Source: Coprococcus sp. OM04-5BH (GTDB lineage: Bacteria; Bacillota; Clostridia; Lachnospirales; Lachnospiraceae). From it: a stretch of 64,000 bases of DNA. The stretch covers positions 186,432 through 250,431 of the forward strand of contig NZ_QULM01000003.1 of the NCBI RefSeq assembly GCF_003482105.1, given 5' to 3'. The notes below the pieces were generated by a model. That model was given only the letters and a program-made list of their open reading frames with translations. It was not told where the DNA came from and searched no databases. The position numbers and the translations under genes were made by a program. Shown here piece by piece: positions 54,827 through 64,000 of this stretch; the first letter of the stretch is position 1; each line of letters begins with the position of its first letter.

Positions 54827-55897
54827 ATGGCTATTACAGCAAGCATGGTAAAAGAGTTAAGAGAGCTCACAGGTGCCGGTATGATGGATTGTAAGAAGGC
54901 ACTTACAGAGACTAATGGTGATATGGACGCAGCTGTAGAAGTACTCAAGAAGAGCGGCGCTGCTAAGGCTGAGAAGAAGGCAGCAAGAATTGCAGCAGAG
55001 GGTATTGCAAAGGTTGCAATCGATGGAAATACAGCAGTTGTTGTTGAGGTTAACTCAGAGACAGACTTCGTTGCTAAGAACGAAGTATTCCAGGAGTTCG
55101 TACAGGCAGTTGCAGATAAGGCACTTACAGTAGATGTTGATAAGGCCGGAGATGGTGAGGATGTTGTTTCAATCCTTGACATGAAGGCTGATCTTGATGA
55201 TAAGATCCTTAAGATCGGTGAGAAGATATCTATCAGAAGATTTGAGAAGGTTTCAGCAGATGTTGTTGCTTCATATATCCATGGCGGCGGAAGAATCGGT
55301 GTTCTTGTAGCAGGTAACGGTGCTTCAGGCGACGCAGCTAAGGAAGCTCTTACAAACATCGCAATGCAGATTGCAGCTATGAATCCACAGTACATCTCAA
55401 GAGATGAGATCTCAGCAGATGAACTTGCTAAGATCAGAGAGATCACAATCGACAGCGCATTAAACGATCCATTCTCACTTCCAAAGCCAGTTCTTTCAAA
55501 GCTGCTTGAGAAGGCTGTTGCAGGTGTATGGAGTGCAGAGGATGTAGCTTTATATGAAGAGCACAAGTCAAACATGAACTACTTACCAAACTTCCTTTCA
55601 AAGGAAGCTAAGGTTCAGTTAGCAGAGATCGCATGTGCTGACAAGGAAGAAATCTCAGGAAATAAGATCTTCTCAGGTCTTGTTGAGGGACGTATTTCTA
55701 AGCAGATGAAGGAAATCTGCCTTCTTGATCAGGTTTACGTTAAGGCTGAGGATGGCAAGCAGACAGTTGCTGCATACCTTAAGTCAGTAAGCGCAGACCT
55801 CAAGATCGCTAAGTTTGTTCGTTTTGAAGTTGGCGAAGGTATGGAAAAGAAGAATGAGGACTTCGCTGCAGAGGTAGCAAAGCAGATGAATGTTTAG
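54827..55897 (+). CDS. tsf: Elongation factor Ts
   Basis: Nucleotide exchange factor for EF-Tu. ATG 54827 follows TTGGAGG; 356 residues, slightly longer than the 295-residue Bacillus form because of extensions in the core domain. The N-terminal UBA-like domain (KELRELTGAGMMDCKKAL) and the TDFVAKNEVFQEFV signature are intact. Transcription ends at a hairpin 40 bp downstream. Confidence 0.96.
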   Translation: MAITASMVKELRELTGAGMMDCKKALTETNGDMDAAVEVLKKSGAAKAEKKAARIAAEGIAKVAIDGNTAVVVEVNSETDFVAKNEVFQEFVQAVADKALTVDVDKAGDGEDVVSILDMKADLDDKILKIGEKISIRRFEKVSADVVASYIHGGGRIGVLVAGNGASGDAAKEALTNIAMQIAAMNPQYISRDEISADELAKIREITIDSALNDPFSLPKPVLSKLLEKAVAGVWSAEDVALYEEHKSNMNYLPNFLSKEAKVQLAEIACADKEEISGNKIFSGLVEGRISKQMKEICLLDQVYVKAEDGKQTVAAYLKSVSADLKIAKFVRFEVGEGMEKKNEDFAAEVAKQMNV

Positions 55898-55934
55898 TGT
55901 AAAGCGAACTTCACATATATATTTCTGAAATTAT

Positions 55935-55982
55935 GATAACCCTTGCAAATGGTGGTGACACTGTTTGTGAGGGTTATTTTAT
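55935..55982 (+). terminator. Terminator after tsf
   Basis: ATAACCCT paired with AGGGTTAT, with inner pairing of CAAA/TTTG, followed by TTTTAT. Confidence 0.75.
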
Positions 55983-56010
55983 AGTAAATTATTATAAATA
56001 AAATTCAGTA

Positions 56011-56195
56011 AAGCAATGCTTGCCACTCGGACTTGAAAATTTAGTTGTATCTGATAAAACATAGGTAAAAGTAAGTGCAATATGTTTCAGATGTTGCATA
56101 AACTATATAAGGATGATACAATCATCCAGGAGAGTTACTGCCGTTTGAGTGGAAGGTTTAACAGAAAGAGGCATCTGTAGAGATGCCTCTTTTTT
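56011..56195 (+). ncRNA. Candidate structured RNA, possibly 6S-like
   Basis: A 10-bp closing stem CCACTCGGAC (56023-56032) / GTTTGAGTGG (56143-56152), with two G-U pairs, encloses a long internal hairpin (ATCTGA..AACATA with TATGTTTCAGAT, 56049-56092) and a perfect small hairpin GGATGAT-ACA-ATCATCC (56111-56127). A perfect terminator follows (AGAGGCATCT/AGATGCCTCT and eight T, 56167-56195). Length and layout (closing stem, open bubble with a small 3' hairpin, apical stem) recall Firmicute 6S RNA. The alternative is an attenuator for the following gene, whose start is 60 bp downstream. Confidence 0.5.
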
Positions 56196-56254
56196 AGAAA
56201 GCATAAATCATGATTATATTATGGCAAATGCAAATAAATAAGAAGGAATACAAC

Positions 56255-56893
56255 ATGCTGCACGATAAAGACATACGAGAGCCCTTATTTGAGTATCTTG
56301 AAGAAACTCATGGAAAGATAAGGATAATAGAAGAGAAGAATATGGGGGAGTCCAGGGCGGACGTGGTGATGATCTGCCCGGAGTCCATCACCGGAATTGA
56401 GATAAAAAGCGACGCGGATACATACACAAGGCTGGAGGGACAGATAAAGGATTATGACAAATTCTTTGACTATAATATTCTGGTTGTGGGAAGCACACAT
56501 GCAGCCGGTGCTGCAGAACATATTCCTGAATACTGGGGACTGATCTCAGTGGAGGTAATTGATGAAAAGATTGATATCTATAAGATAAGAGACCCACAGC
56601 TTAATCCAAAGTGTGATATAAAAAATAAGATAAGACTCTTGTGGAGACCTGAACTTGCCCATATACAGGAAATATGTAAGCTTCCGGTGTATAAGGCAAA
56701 GAGCAAGGACTTTGTCCGGGAAGCAATAGTACAGAAGATTCCACGACCTCTTTTGGATACCTTGATAAGTGATGAACTGTTTGAGAGGGATTATAACACT
56801 ATTGCCGAGAGCATTAAGCGATACAGACAGGAGCAGCACCCGGAAAAACGAGTCCGCAAGAAATCCTTCAGGCATAAACGCAAGAGAAAGTGA
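56255..56893 (+). CDS. sce7726-like protein, putative endonuclease fold
   Basis: 212 residues from ATG 56255 (AGAAGGAA upstream; the ATG at 56210 directly follows the terminator and has no ribosome site). The first half resembles the sce7726/MmcB group with a PD-(D/E)xK-like core: DIREPLFEYLEE, ESRADVVMI (acidic residue), GIEIKSDADTYTRLEGQIKDYDKFFD with the ExK pair. The tail is strongly basic (RVRKKSFRHKRKRK). Members occur in mobile and housekeeping contexts with no tested function in Firmicutes. It is flanked by terminators and so is monocistronic. Confidence 0.75.
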   Translation: MLHDKDIREPLFEYLEETHGKIRIIEEKNMGESRADVVMICPESITGIEIKSDADTYTRLEGQIKDYDKFFDYNILVVGSTHAAGAAEHIPEYWGLISVEVIDEKIDIYKIRDPQLNPKCDIKNKIRLLWRPELAHIQEICKLPVYKAKSKDFVREAIVQKIPRPLLDTLISDELFERDYNTIAESIKRYRQEQHPEKRVRKKSFRHKRKRK

Positions 56894-56942
56894 TGGATGT
56901 GCATATGTCAGCAAAGGTTTTATCTGCTGATTAGCAGTCGCC

Positions 56943-57043
56943 AAATGCGATCATACAAGTATGTCGCATTTTCCTCATTGCTTTAACAAAAAGGCCATCA
57001 TACGGGAGACTTTCAACAGAAGTCCTTGGATGATGGCCTTTTG
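56943..57043. terminator. Two hairpins between convergent genes
   Basis: AAATGCGA/TCGCATTT (56943-56972) then AAAAGGCCATCAT/ATGATGGCCTTTT (56988-57043). The second has T tracts on both strands and can serve both the sce7726-like gene and the small minus-strand gene. Confidence 0.85.
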
Positions 57044-57098
57044 TATACTTTAAGTTAGAGCTGCAATTTTTTCATATACTGTTATATAAACTTATATT

Positions 57099-57305
57099 TT
57101 ATTCTTCCTCTGCGTCTTCGATTTCAGGGGTACACTTGCACTTGCAGGACTTCTTAGCTGCCTTTTTAGGTGAAGCAACCATTCCAACGATAACACCGGC
57201 AAGGAAAGAACAGAGAACTGTGAGACAGAGCTCCTTGTCAGTAAGAACATTTGCCTTTAAGTACTTAACAACATTGTCATATTTTTCTTTAAAATTATCC
57301 TTCAT
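57099..57305 (-). CDS. Small membrane protein with Cys/Lys-rich tail
   Basis: 68 residues, ATG preceded by a perfect AGGAGG about 10 bp upstream, so likely real. One membrane segment (about 27-46, LTVLCSFLAGVIVGMVASP) is followed by KKAAKKSCKCKC and an acidic end. It is weakly like YtxH-type small proteins. The cysteine pair near the tail could bind a metal. No function is known. Confidence 0.7.
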   Translation of the reverse strand: MKDNFKEKYDNVVKYLKANVLTDKELCLTVLCSFLAGVIVGMVASPKKAAKKSCKCKCTPEIEDAEEE

Positions 57306-57568
57306 AATTCCATAACCTCCTTAAAATCTGCCGGCCCCATCTGCATGATGCCAACGCACATAAACGACCGGGCAATAAACTGTGCCTGTCAGATATTGTA
57401 TCATATTCTTTTCTATTATAAAAGACATGATATAAAAGACATGTTGTCAGTAGTAACTAAAATTTAATTGATCAAATGAAAATATCCTGCCACATATCAT
57501 AAAATAAAAAATCTTCAAGCACCCCCACATAAATATCATGTATCGGTAAATATTATCATTATGAAATA

Positions 57569-59025
<1,457 letters not shown>

Positions 59026-59109
59026 TAGACATAACTTTGAAAATGGTAGACATAACCAACTCAATATATGGTAGTTAATCATAAAAAATCAAAAAATAAA
59101 AACTATATA

Positions 59110-59138
59110 TTGACAGACGAAAGCTGCTGTATTATCAT
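59110..59138 (+). promoter_or_regulatory. Promoter driving the fluoride-type riboswitch
   Basis: Consensus TTGACA (59110-59115), 17 bp, TATCAT (59133-59138). A start near 59145 places the aptamer about 35 bases into the transcript. Confidence 0.75.
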
Positions 59139-59180
59139 AACAGACGTTGTGCAGACGGATTCTTAAATTAATATAGACCA

Positions 59181-59272
59181 GGGAATGAGGCACTCCCTTG
59201 ACAAGATTTGTCTAAACCGCCCGAAATGGCTGATGGCTTCTGCATTTTATGTAGAAGCTGTCGGCTATTTTT
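59181..59272 (+). promoter_or_regulatory. Fluoride riboswitch (crcB motif) with intrinsic terminator
   Basis: Aptamer parts in order: GGGA-ATGAGGC-AC-TCCC (P1 and loop), a small extra hairpin GACAA/TTGTC, TAAACCGCC, GGCTGATGGCTTCT. This follows the known fluoride aptamer order (GATGAGGC, AAAC.GCC, GGGCTGATGGCCTCT). GAGGC (59187-59191) can pair with GCTTC (59236-59240) as the pseudoknot. The 3' strand (59228-59244) also pairs with TGTAGAAGCTGTCGGCT (59250-59266) ahead of TTTTT, so ligand binding would block termination, the usual ON-switch. Confidence 0.8.
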
Positions 59273-60202
59273 GTGTCAAGTTTTCAATGGGTTGATGTTC
59301 AATTTTTGTTATTAATTATTTCCATACTTGAGGCGGCAATACTAGGAGCTGTTATAGCTGCCGTATCACCGGCAGTTGTAGTGCCTAAGATGATACAGTT
59401 AATGGAAGAAGGTTATGGTATGAATAAGCAGATTCCACAGATAATATTAGCAGGAGCATCGGTGGATGATGTTTTTGTAATTGTACTTTTTACTTCGTTT
59501 ACAGGGCTTGCCCAGGGAGATCAGATCTCCATAATGAAGTTTGTGAATATACCAATATCCATAATCGCAGGAATCCTCATAGGAGCAGTAATAGGAATTG
59601 CACTGGCCATATTCTTCACAAAAGTCCATATGAGAGATACCGTTAAGGTTATTATTATACTTTCACTTGCTTTTATTCTTGTTTCCCTTGAAGAGATGAT
59701 AACTATACCGGTGACATTTGCAGCGTTGATATCTGTAATGTTCATGGGGATATTTTTAAAAAGAAAAAAGCCAGATACTTCCGCAAGATTATCTGCGAAA
59801 TTTAATAAACTGTGGGTTATGGCAGAGATAATATTATTTGTTCTGGTGGGGGCGTCAGTTGACATAACTTTTATATCTAAGGCAGGACTTAAGACGGTGA
59901 TCCTTATATTTGCAGTGCTGGTATTCAGGATGGCAGGCGTGTTTATCTGTATGCTTGGAACAAAGCTTAATGGCAGGGAGAGACTTTTCTGTATGCTGGC
60001 ATACACTCCAAAGGCAACAGTCCAGGCGGCCATAGGCGGCGTACCCCTTGCCATGGGACTGGCATGCGGCAATATAGTCCTTACGGTTGCTGTCATAGCC
60101 ATAGTGATAACTGCACCCCTTGGGGCATTTATGATAGAACATACCTATAAAAAACTTTTATCTAAAACTGAAAATAATGAAATGCTTTCAAAGAATAATT
60201 AA
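59273..60202 (+). pseudogene. 5'-truncated cation/proton antiporter
   Basis: The open frame of about 309 codons encodes the middle and C-terminal parts of an NhaP/CPA1-type antiporter: ILEAAILGAVIAAVSPAVVVPKM, the transport-site region LAGASVDDVFVIVLFTSFTGLAQG, and about eight more membrane segments. Roughly the first 100 residues (two to three helices) of the usual 390-400 are missing. The frame opens with GTG directly after the riboswitch terminator, inside a 31-bp remnant of the leader repeat, with no ribosome site. A deletion between repeat sequence and the gene interior is the likely cause. A shortened product from a later start is possible but would lack part of the transport core. Confidence 0.7.
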
Positions 60203-60271
60203 CATGTTGCTCATATTGTGATAATATAGTAGATGTTTGTGTGAAGAAATGAACATTATCGGAGAAAGATT

Positions 60272-61228
60272 ATGGTAAAAGTAGATCTTATAACCGGCTT
60301 TCTTGGGTCGGGAAAAACAACATTTTTAAAGAAATACGCAACATATTTAATGAAAAAAGGCGAGCATATTGGTATCATTGAGAATGACTTCGGAGCGGTC
60401 AATGTTGACATGATGCTCTTAAAGGATCTTGAAGGTGACAAGTGCGAGCTTGAAATGGTGTCCGGTGGTTGTGATTATGACTGTCACAGAAGAAGGTTCA
60501 AGACAAAGCTTATTGCCCTTGGCATGAGTGGTCTTGACAGGGTTATAGTGGAACCATCCGGTATATACGATGTGGAAGAGTTCTTTGATGTACTTTACGA
60601 GGAGCCACTTGATAAATGGTATACCATCGGCAATGTGATAACCATTGTAGACGCGGGGCTTGAGGATGATCTGTCCTATCAGTCAGAGTATCTTTTGGCA
60701 TCACAGCTTGCGGACTGCGGAGCAGCTGTAGTAAGCAAGGTGGCTGCCCACAGTAAATATGATATTGATAAGACAATAGACCATATAAATAATTCTCTGT
60801 CCATGTTCTCCTGTAAGCGTAAGCTTGGCAGGGAGATTATTATTAAAGACTGGGAACAGTTCACAGACGAGGATTTTGAGCGGATATCCCACTCAGGATA
60901 TTCCATATGGGATATTGCAAAGCCTTTGATCGATAAGGAAAAGGATTTCGATTCTGTATTTTATATGAATGTGAAGTTCACTTCCGAAGGTCTTAAGAAA
61001 TCCATAGACAGGATATTTAATGACGAAGCCTGTGGTGATGTGAAGAGGATAAAGGGCTTCATCAAAAATGATGACGGAACCTATGTGGAGATAAATGCCA
61101 CAAGGGAGAAGTCGGTATTTGTCCCTATAGCCGATGGTCAGGAAATAATCATTGTAATAGGAGAACACCTAAATAAAGAGAGATTGGACTGTCTGTTGTT
61201 GGACAGGGACGTTCAGGTGCATGAGTAG
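60272..61228 (+). CDS. COG0523-family GTPase with variant metal motif
   Basis: 318 residues. P-loop GFLGSGKTT at 9-17, IIENDFGAVNVD at about 35-46, and EPSGIYDVEEFFDVL. Where the family usually has GCICC the sequence reads SGGCDYDCHRRR (Cys67, Cys71), so metal ligands differ. The C-terminal CobW domain is present (YMNVKFTSEGL). Third COG0523 member in the window. GGAGAAAG precedes the ATG. It overlaps the next gene by 8 bp. Confidence 0.85.
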   Translation: MVKVDLITGFLGSGKTTFLKKYATYLMKKGEHIGIIENDFGAVNVDMMLLKDLEGDKCELEMVSGGCDYDCHRRRFKTKLIALGMSGLDRVIVEPSGIYDVEEFFDVLYEEPLDKWYTIGNVITIVDAGLEDDLSYQSEYLLASQLADCGAAVVSKVAAHSKYDIDKTIDHINNSLSMFSCKRKLGREIIIKDWEQFTDEDFERISHSGYSIWDIAKPLIDKEKDFDSVFYMNVKFTSEGLKKSIDRIFNDEACGDVKRIKGFIKNDDGTYVEINATREKSVFVPIADGQEIIIVIGEHLNKERLDCLLLDRDVQVHE

Positions 61229-62816
61229 AAGAGAAAGAAGACCGGATTTCGAGGAAAAGGATAACAGAAAGAAAAGAAAAAAGAATAAAACCGAGAAGAT
61301 ACATGTTGAAGGTGATCGAAGAAGGATCGCGTCAAGGGTTATCTCCATTATAGCTTCTCTTGTGATGATCCTGGTCATAGTATGGAATACCTACCAGATA
61401 TTTAACAGTGTTGTGATGTTTGCCCGGTATGTAAAGGGCGAGCCCATTATGGCAGCAGTCATGGATGTGGCAAGAATCATTATAAGAGTGGGTTGTATAG
61501 TGTATGCCGTTGCTATCATAATAGAGTCATTTCAGGTGTGGCTGGTACGCCGGGCTGACTGGAAGCAGGCAAAGCACAGAAGACTCAGCAGGAATACGGT
61601 GCGCTTTACCTGTGTAGGTGTGGGAGTGATGCTGTTAAGTCTCGGGGATCTTGTTACCAACTATCTTATGTGCATATGCCTTCTGGCACAGATGGTGCTT
61701 GCTATCATGTTCTCTATGCGAAAGTCACAGAGATTGGCTGTGTGGATACTTACTGTGGTTTATATCGTGGGTATCATTGCTATATTATATATTACTCTCT
61801 TTGACAGAAGTACAAGAGAGCCGCTGTCAGATCAGACCGGTGTAAGCACCGAGTCGGCCAGCAATTCCGTTATGAGCCAGCTGTGGGAGATGTCTGCATA
61901 TCCGGAGTATTTTCATATGACTATGTATGCGAATAATCTCAGACATAATTACGGACTTATAACCGTGCCGGGACTTTTGTACGCTGACTCCATCAATGCA
62001 GCAACAAAGCAGGTGGATACATGCACCCAGGTTACACCTCAGGGACTTGCCATATCAGACAAATACATTTTCGTAAGCGCCTACTGTCATACAAAAAATC
62101 ACAAATCCATGATATTTGTAATAGACAGGGAGAGCGGAGAATATGTGAAGGAAATAGTGCTTGCCGACAGAACTCATGCCGGAGGACTTGCTTATGATCC
62201 TTCCCACAATGTGTTGTGGATAGCCACTAAGATAAATAAGACTGATGAAAACGGAAATAAAGAACGTGTGGCGGCAGTTGGATGTATAACCCTGGAGGAA
62301 ATCGAAGATTACGATTTTAAGGAAACCGGACAGCCTTTAAAATATCACAATGCCTGTGCCACAATGTTTGAGAATACATCATTTATCACCTATTATGACG
62401 GATATCTCTATTCAGGCTATTGGTTTGCCAGCAAGAAGAAGACCAGCCTTATGGCGAAGTTTAAGATCACAGATGACGGCATAAGCCTTGAGAAGCTTCC
62501 GGATATGATCGCATCTATTCCGGGACAGGTTCAGGGAATGATGGTGTATAAGGACAAGGTTATATTTGCAACGTCATACGGAATAGATGAATCGAAACTT
62601 AAGATATACAAAAATGGTGACGATATACTGAAATTCGACAATAAGATCCTTATAAGGAATATTGAGCTGCCCCAGAAACTGGAGCAGATATATTCGTACG
62701 GAGGACGATTGTATCTTTTGTTTGAATCAGGAAGCTATGCATACAGGCTTACAGCCCCGGTGTGTATGGATCATATTGTATCCATGAATGAGAATACAAT
62801 AACTGTTACCGAGTAA
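61221..62816 (+). CDS. Membrane protein with large extracytoplasmic beta-propeller-like domain
   Basis: 531 residues, starting inside the end of the COG0523 gene (ATGAGTAG overlap), so probably translationally coupled. A highly basic cytosolic N-terminus (1-38) is followed by about five membrane segments (40-62, 78-105, 130-150, 155-172, 175-197), then about 330 residues outside the membrane with repeated beta motifs (GLAISDKYIFVSAYC, GGLAYDPSHNVLWIATKI, YDGYLYSGYW, GQVQGMMVYKDKVIFATSYG) typical of a propeller. No catalytic motif was recognised and the function is unknown. Pairing with a metal GTPase is the only contextual clue. Confidence 0.7.
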   Translation: MSRRERRPDFEEKDNRKKRKKNKTEKIHVEGDRRRIASRVISIIASLVMILVIVWNTYQIFNSVVMFARYVKGEPIMAAVMDVARIIIRVGCIVYAVAIIIESFQVWLVRRADWKQAKHRRLSRNTVRFTCVGVGVMLLSLGDLVTNYLMCICLLAQMVLAIMFSMRKSQRLAVWILTVVYIVGIIAILYITLFDRSTREPLSDQTGVSTESASNSVMSQLWEMSAYPEYFHMTMYANNLRHNYGLITVPGLLYADSINAATKQVDTCTQVTPQGLAISDKYIFVSAYCHTKNHKSMIFVIDRESGEYVKEIVLADRTHAGGLAYDPSHNVLWIATKINKTDENGNKERVAAVGCITLEEIEDYDFKETGQPLKYHNACATMFENTSFITYYDGYLYSGYWFASKKKTSLMAKFKITDDGISLEKLPDMIASIPGQVQGMMVYKDKVIFATSYGIDESKLKIYKNGDDILKFDNKILIRNIELPQKLEQIYSYGGRLYLLFESGSYAYRLTAPVCMDHIVSMNENTITVTE

Positions 62817-62836
62817 GAAAAAGTAGGAGGTGCCTT

Positions 62837-64000
62837 ATGGCCGGAAAAAACTTAAGATTTTATGTAGCATTGTATATGAGTAAACTGGCGCGTACAGCGT
62901 TAAGGGTTTTAAAGAGGAATGCCAGTTACTTTCCCGGAAAGCTTGCCATCAAGATATGCCCCGATTTCCTGGGTAGGATTAACAAGCCTGAGACAATAAT
63001 AACCGTAACAGGAACAAATGGAAAGACCACGGTATGCAATATGATACTGGACGCACTGGAAGCCAACGGATATGATGTCTTAAACAACAAGGCGGGGTCA
63101 AATATAAATGCCGGCGTTGCCAGTTCACTGGTAGCAGAAAGCACAATGTCAGGCAAGTGCAGGAAGAAGATAGCAATATTTGAGATAGACGAGAGAAGCT
63201 CAAAGCTTATCTATCCCTATATCAAGCCGACCTATGCAGTCTGTACAAACCTTTTCAGGGATTCAATACACAGAAATGCAAATCCTGAATTTATATTTAA
63301 CATAATAAACAGCAGCCTGCCTGAAAGCTCCCATATGATACTTAATGCGGATGATCTTATAAGCTGTAATCTTGGGGCCGCAAATGACAAGACATATTTC
63401 GCCATCGACAGACTCGCCACAGACAAGGAAGAGTCGGTGAACCTTATAAATGATGTAAGGATATGTCCTAAGTGCCATAAGCCTCTACATTACAACTATG
63501 TGAGATATCACCATATAGGAAATGCAAAATGTGAGTTCTGCGGATATGAGTCACCGAAGGCAGACTATCTAGGAAAGCTTGATATGGACAATCAGATACT
63601 TAATGTGGTAACACCTTTCGGTACCGAGGAGTACCATATGGTGAGCAACAGTATCTTCAATACCTATAATCAGCTTACAGCTATTACAGTGTTAAGAAAG
63701 CTGGGACTTTCCTATGAGGCAGTTAAGAAGTCATTTGCGGATCTTAACATTGTAGAGTCCAGGTATTCCAAGGAAACTGTAAATGGCATTGATGTGGTAA
63801 CACATATGTCAAAGGGACAGAATCCTATTGCCTGCTCATGTGTATTTGACTATGTTAAGGATGAACCGGGAAATAAGGAGATAATACTTATACTTGACGA
63901 TGTATTTGACAGACAGGGATCTTCGGAGAATATGACCTGGATATTCGATTGTGATTTTGAATTCTTAAATCAGCCGGATATAACCAACATAATCATAAGC
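62837..64000 (+). CDS. murT: Lipid II isoglutaminyl synthase subunit MurT (partial)
   Basis: Amidates the alpha-carboxyl of D-glutamate in lipid II together with GatD. The gene runs off the window after about 388 codons. It starts after AGGAGG, with the MurT-like N-terminus (FYVALYMSKLARTALRVLKR, SYFPGKLAIKICPDFLGRI), the Mur-ligase P-loop TGTNGKTT at 58-65, NNKAGSNINAG, and a four-cysteine zinc ribbon from about residue 210 (CPKCHKPL...CEFCGY) that is specific to MurT. gatD probably follows outside the window. Only the 3' end is missing. Confidence 0.92.
   Translation, partial: MAGKNLRFYVALYMSKLARTALRVLKRNASYFPGKLAIKICPDFLGRINKPETIITVTGTNGKTTVCNMILDALEANGYDVLNNKAGSNINAGVASSLVAESTMSGKCRKKIAIFEIDERSSKLIYPYIKPTYAVCTNLFRDSIHRNANPEFIFNIINSSLPESSHMILNADDLISCNLGAANDKTYFAIDRLATDKEESVNLINDVRICPKCHKPLHYNYVRYHHIGNAKCEFCGYESPKADYLGKLDMDNQILNVVTPFGTEEYHMVSNSIFNTYNQLTAITVLRKLGLSYEAVKKSFADLNIVESRYSKETVNGIDVVTHMSKGQNPIACSCVFDYVKDEPGNKEIILILDDVFDRQGSSENMTWIFDCDFEFLNQPDITNIIIS

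Noticed and set aside
56099..56165. Glycine or THF riboswitch suggested by GGAGAG in the candidate RNA
   Set aside because: The other conserved parts of either aptamer are missing and the downstream gene is unrelated to one-carbon or glycine metabolism.

Overview
The window looks like a chromosome segment from a low-to-moderate GC Firmicute, most likely a Lachnospiraceae (Coprococcus-like) gut anaerobe. This is inferred from gene content (argR-recN-spoIVB, Spo0A, CodY, single-chain PurL, MurT, LTA synthase-like proteins), AGGAGG ribosome sites and codon use; no rRNA or tRNA is present to confirm it. Most of the window is coding, both strands are used but plus dominates, and there is no prophage, insertion sequence or CRISPR array.

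Layout. 0-11 kb: argR-recN-spoIVB, then two minus-strand genes (an FAD oxidoreductase and a 2-isopropylmalate synthase fused to an AraC-type DNA-binding domain), two tandem spo0A genes with differently degraded receivers, and a pair of AstE/AspA-like proteins of which the second lacks zinc ligands. 11-22 kb: purL, a YfhO-like membrane protein, two tandem LTA synthase-like sulfatases, a NERD protein. 22-37 kb: amino-acid biosynthesis (divergent LysR, leuC, leuD, a repeat-rich membrane protein, leuB, ilvD, ilvB, serC, serA, asd), a small P-loop kinase-like protein and a DUF1015 protein. 37-48 kb: a degenerate glycogen branching enzyme-like protein, MscS, a His-rich COG0523 GTPase, a COG0523-DUF1980 fusion, comM, dprA, lysC, two chromate-transporter halves. 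48-56 kb: topA, codY, two envelope proteins, rpsB, tsf. 56-64 kb: a candidate structured RNA, an sce7726-like protein, eno, a fluoride-type riboswitch in front of a 5'-truncated cation/proton antiporter, a third COG0523 protein, a membrane protein and the start of murT.

How it fits together: branched-chain, serine and aspartate-family biosynthesis genes share the window with two candidate sensors of amino-acid state (CodY, and the LeuA-AraC fusion, which could couple leucine binding to transcription). Intergenic DNA carries at least three repeat families: a leader repeat that includes the ribosome-binding region of ilvD, asd and mscS (partial copies before a GTPase gene and at the antiporter truncation), long 180-280 bp palindromes after leuB and asd, and a 39 bp hairpin repeat before spoIVB and purL. 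The most notable observations are the LeuA-AraC fusion, the fluoride riboswitch with a broken target gene, the tandem Spo0A pair inserted into a rearranged recN-spoIVB-spo0A locus, and the repeat families. Start codons were moved downstream where a Shine-Dalgarno site or promoter made the first in-frame start unlikely. Short-site coordinates may be off by one or two bases.
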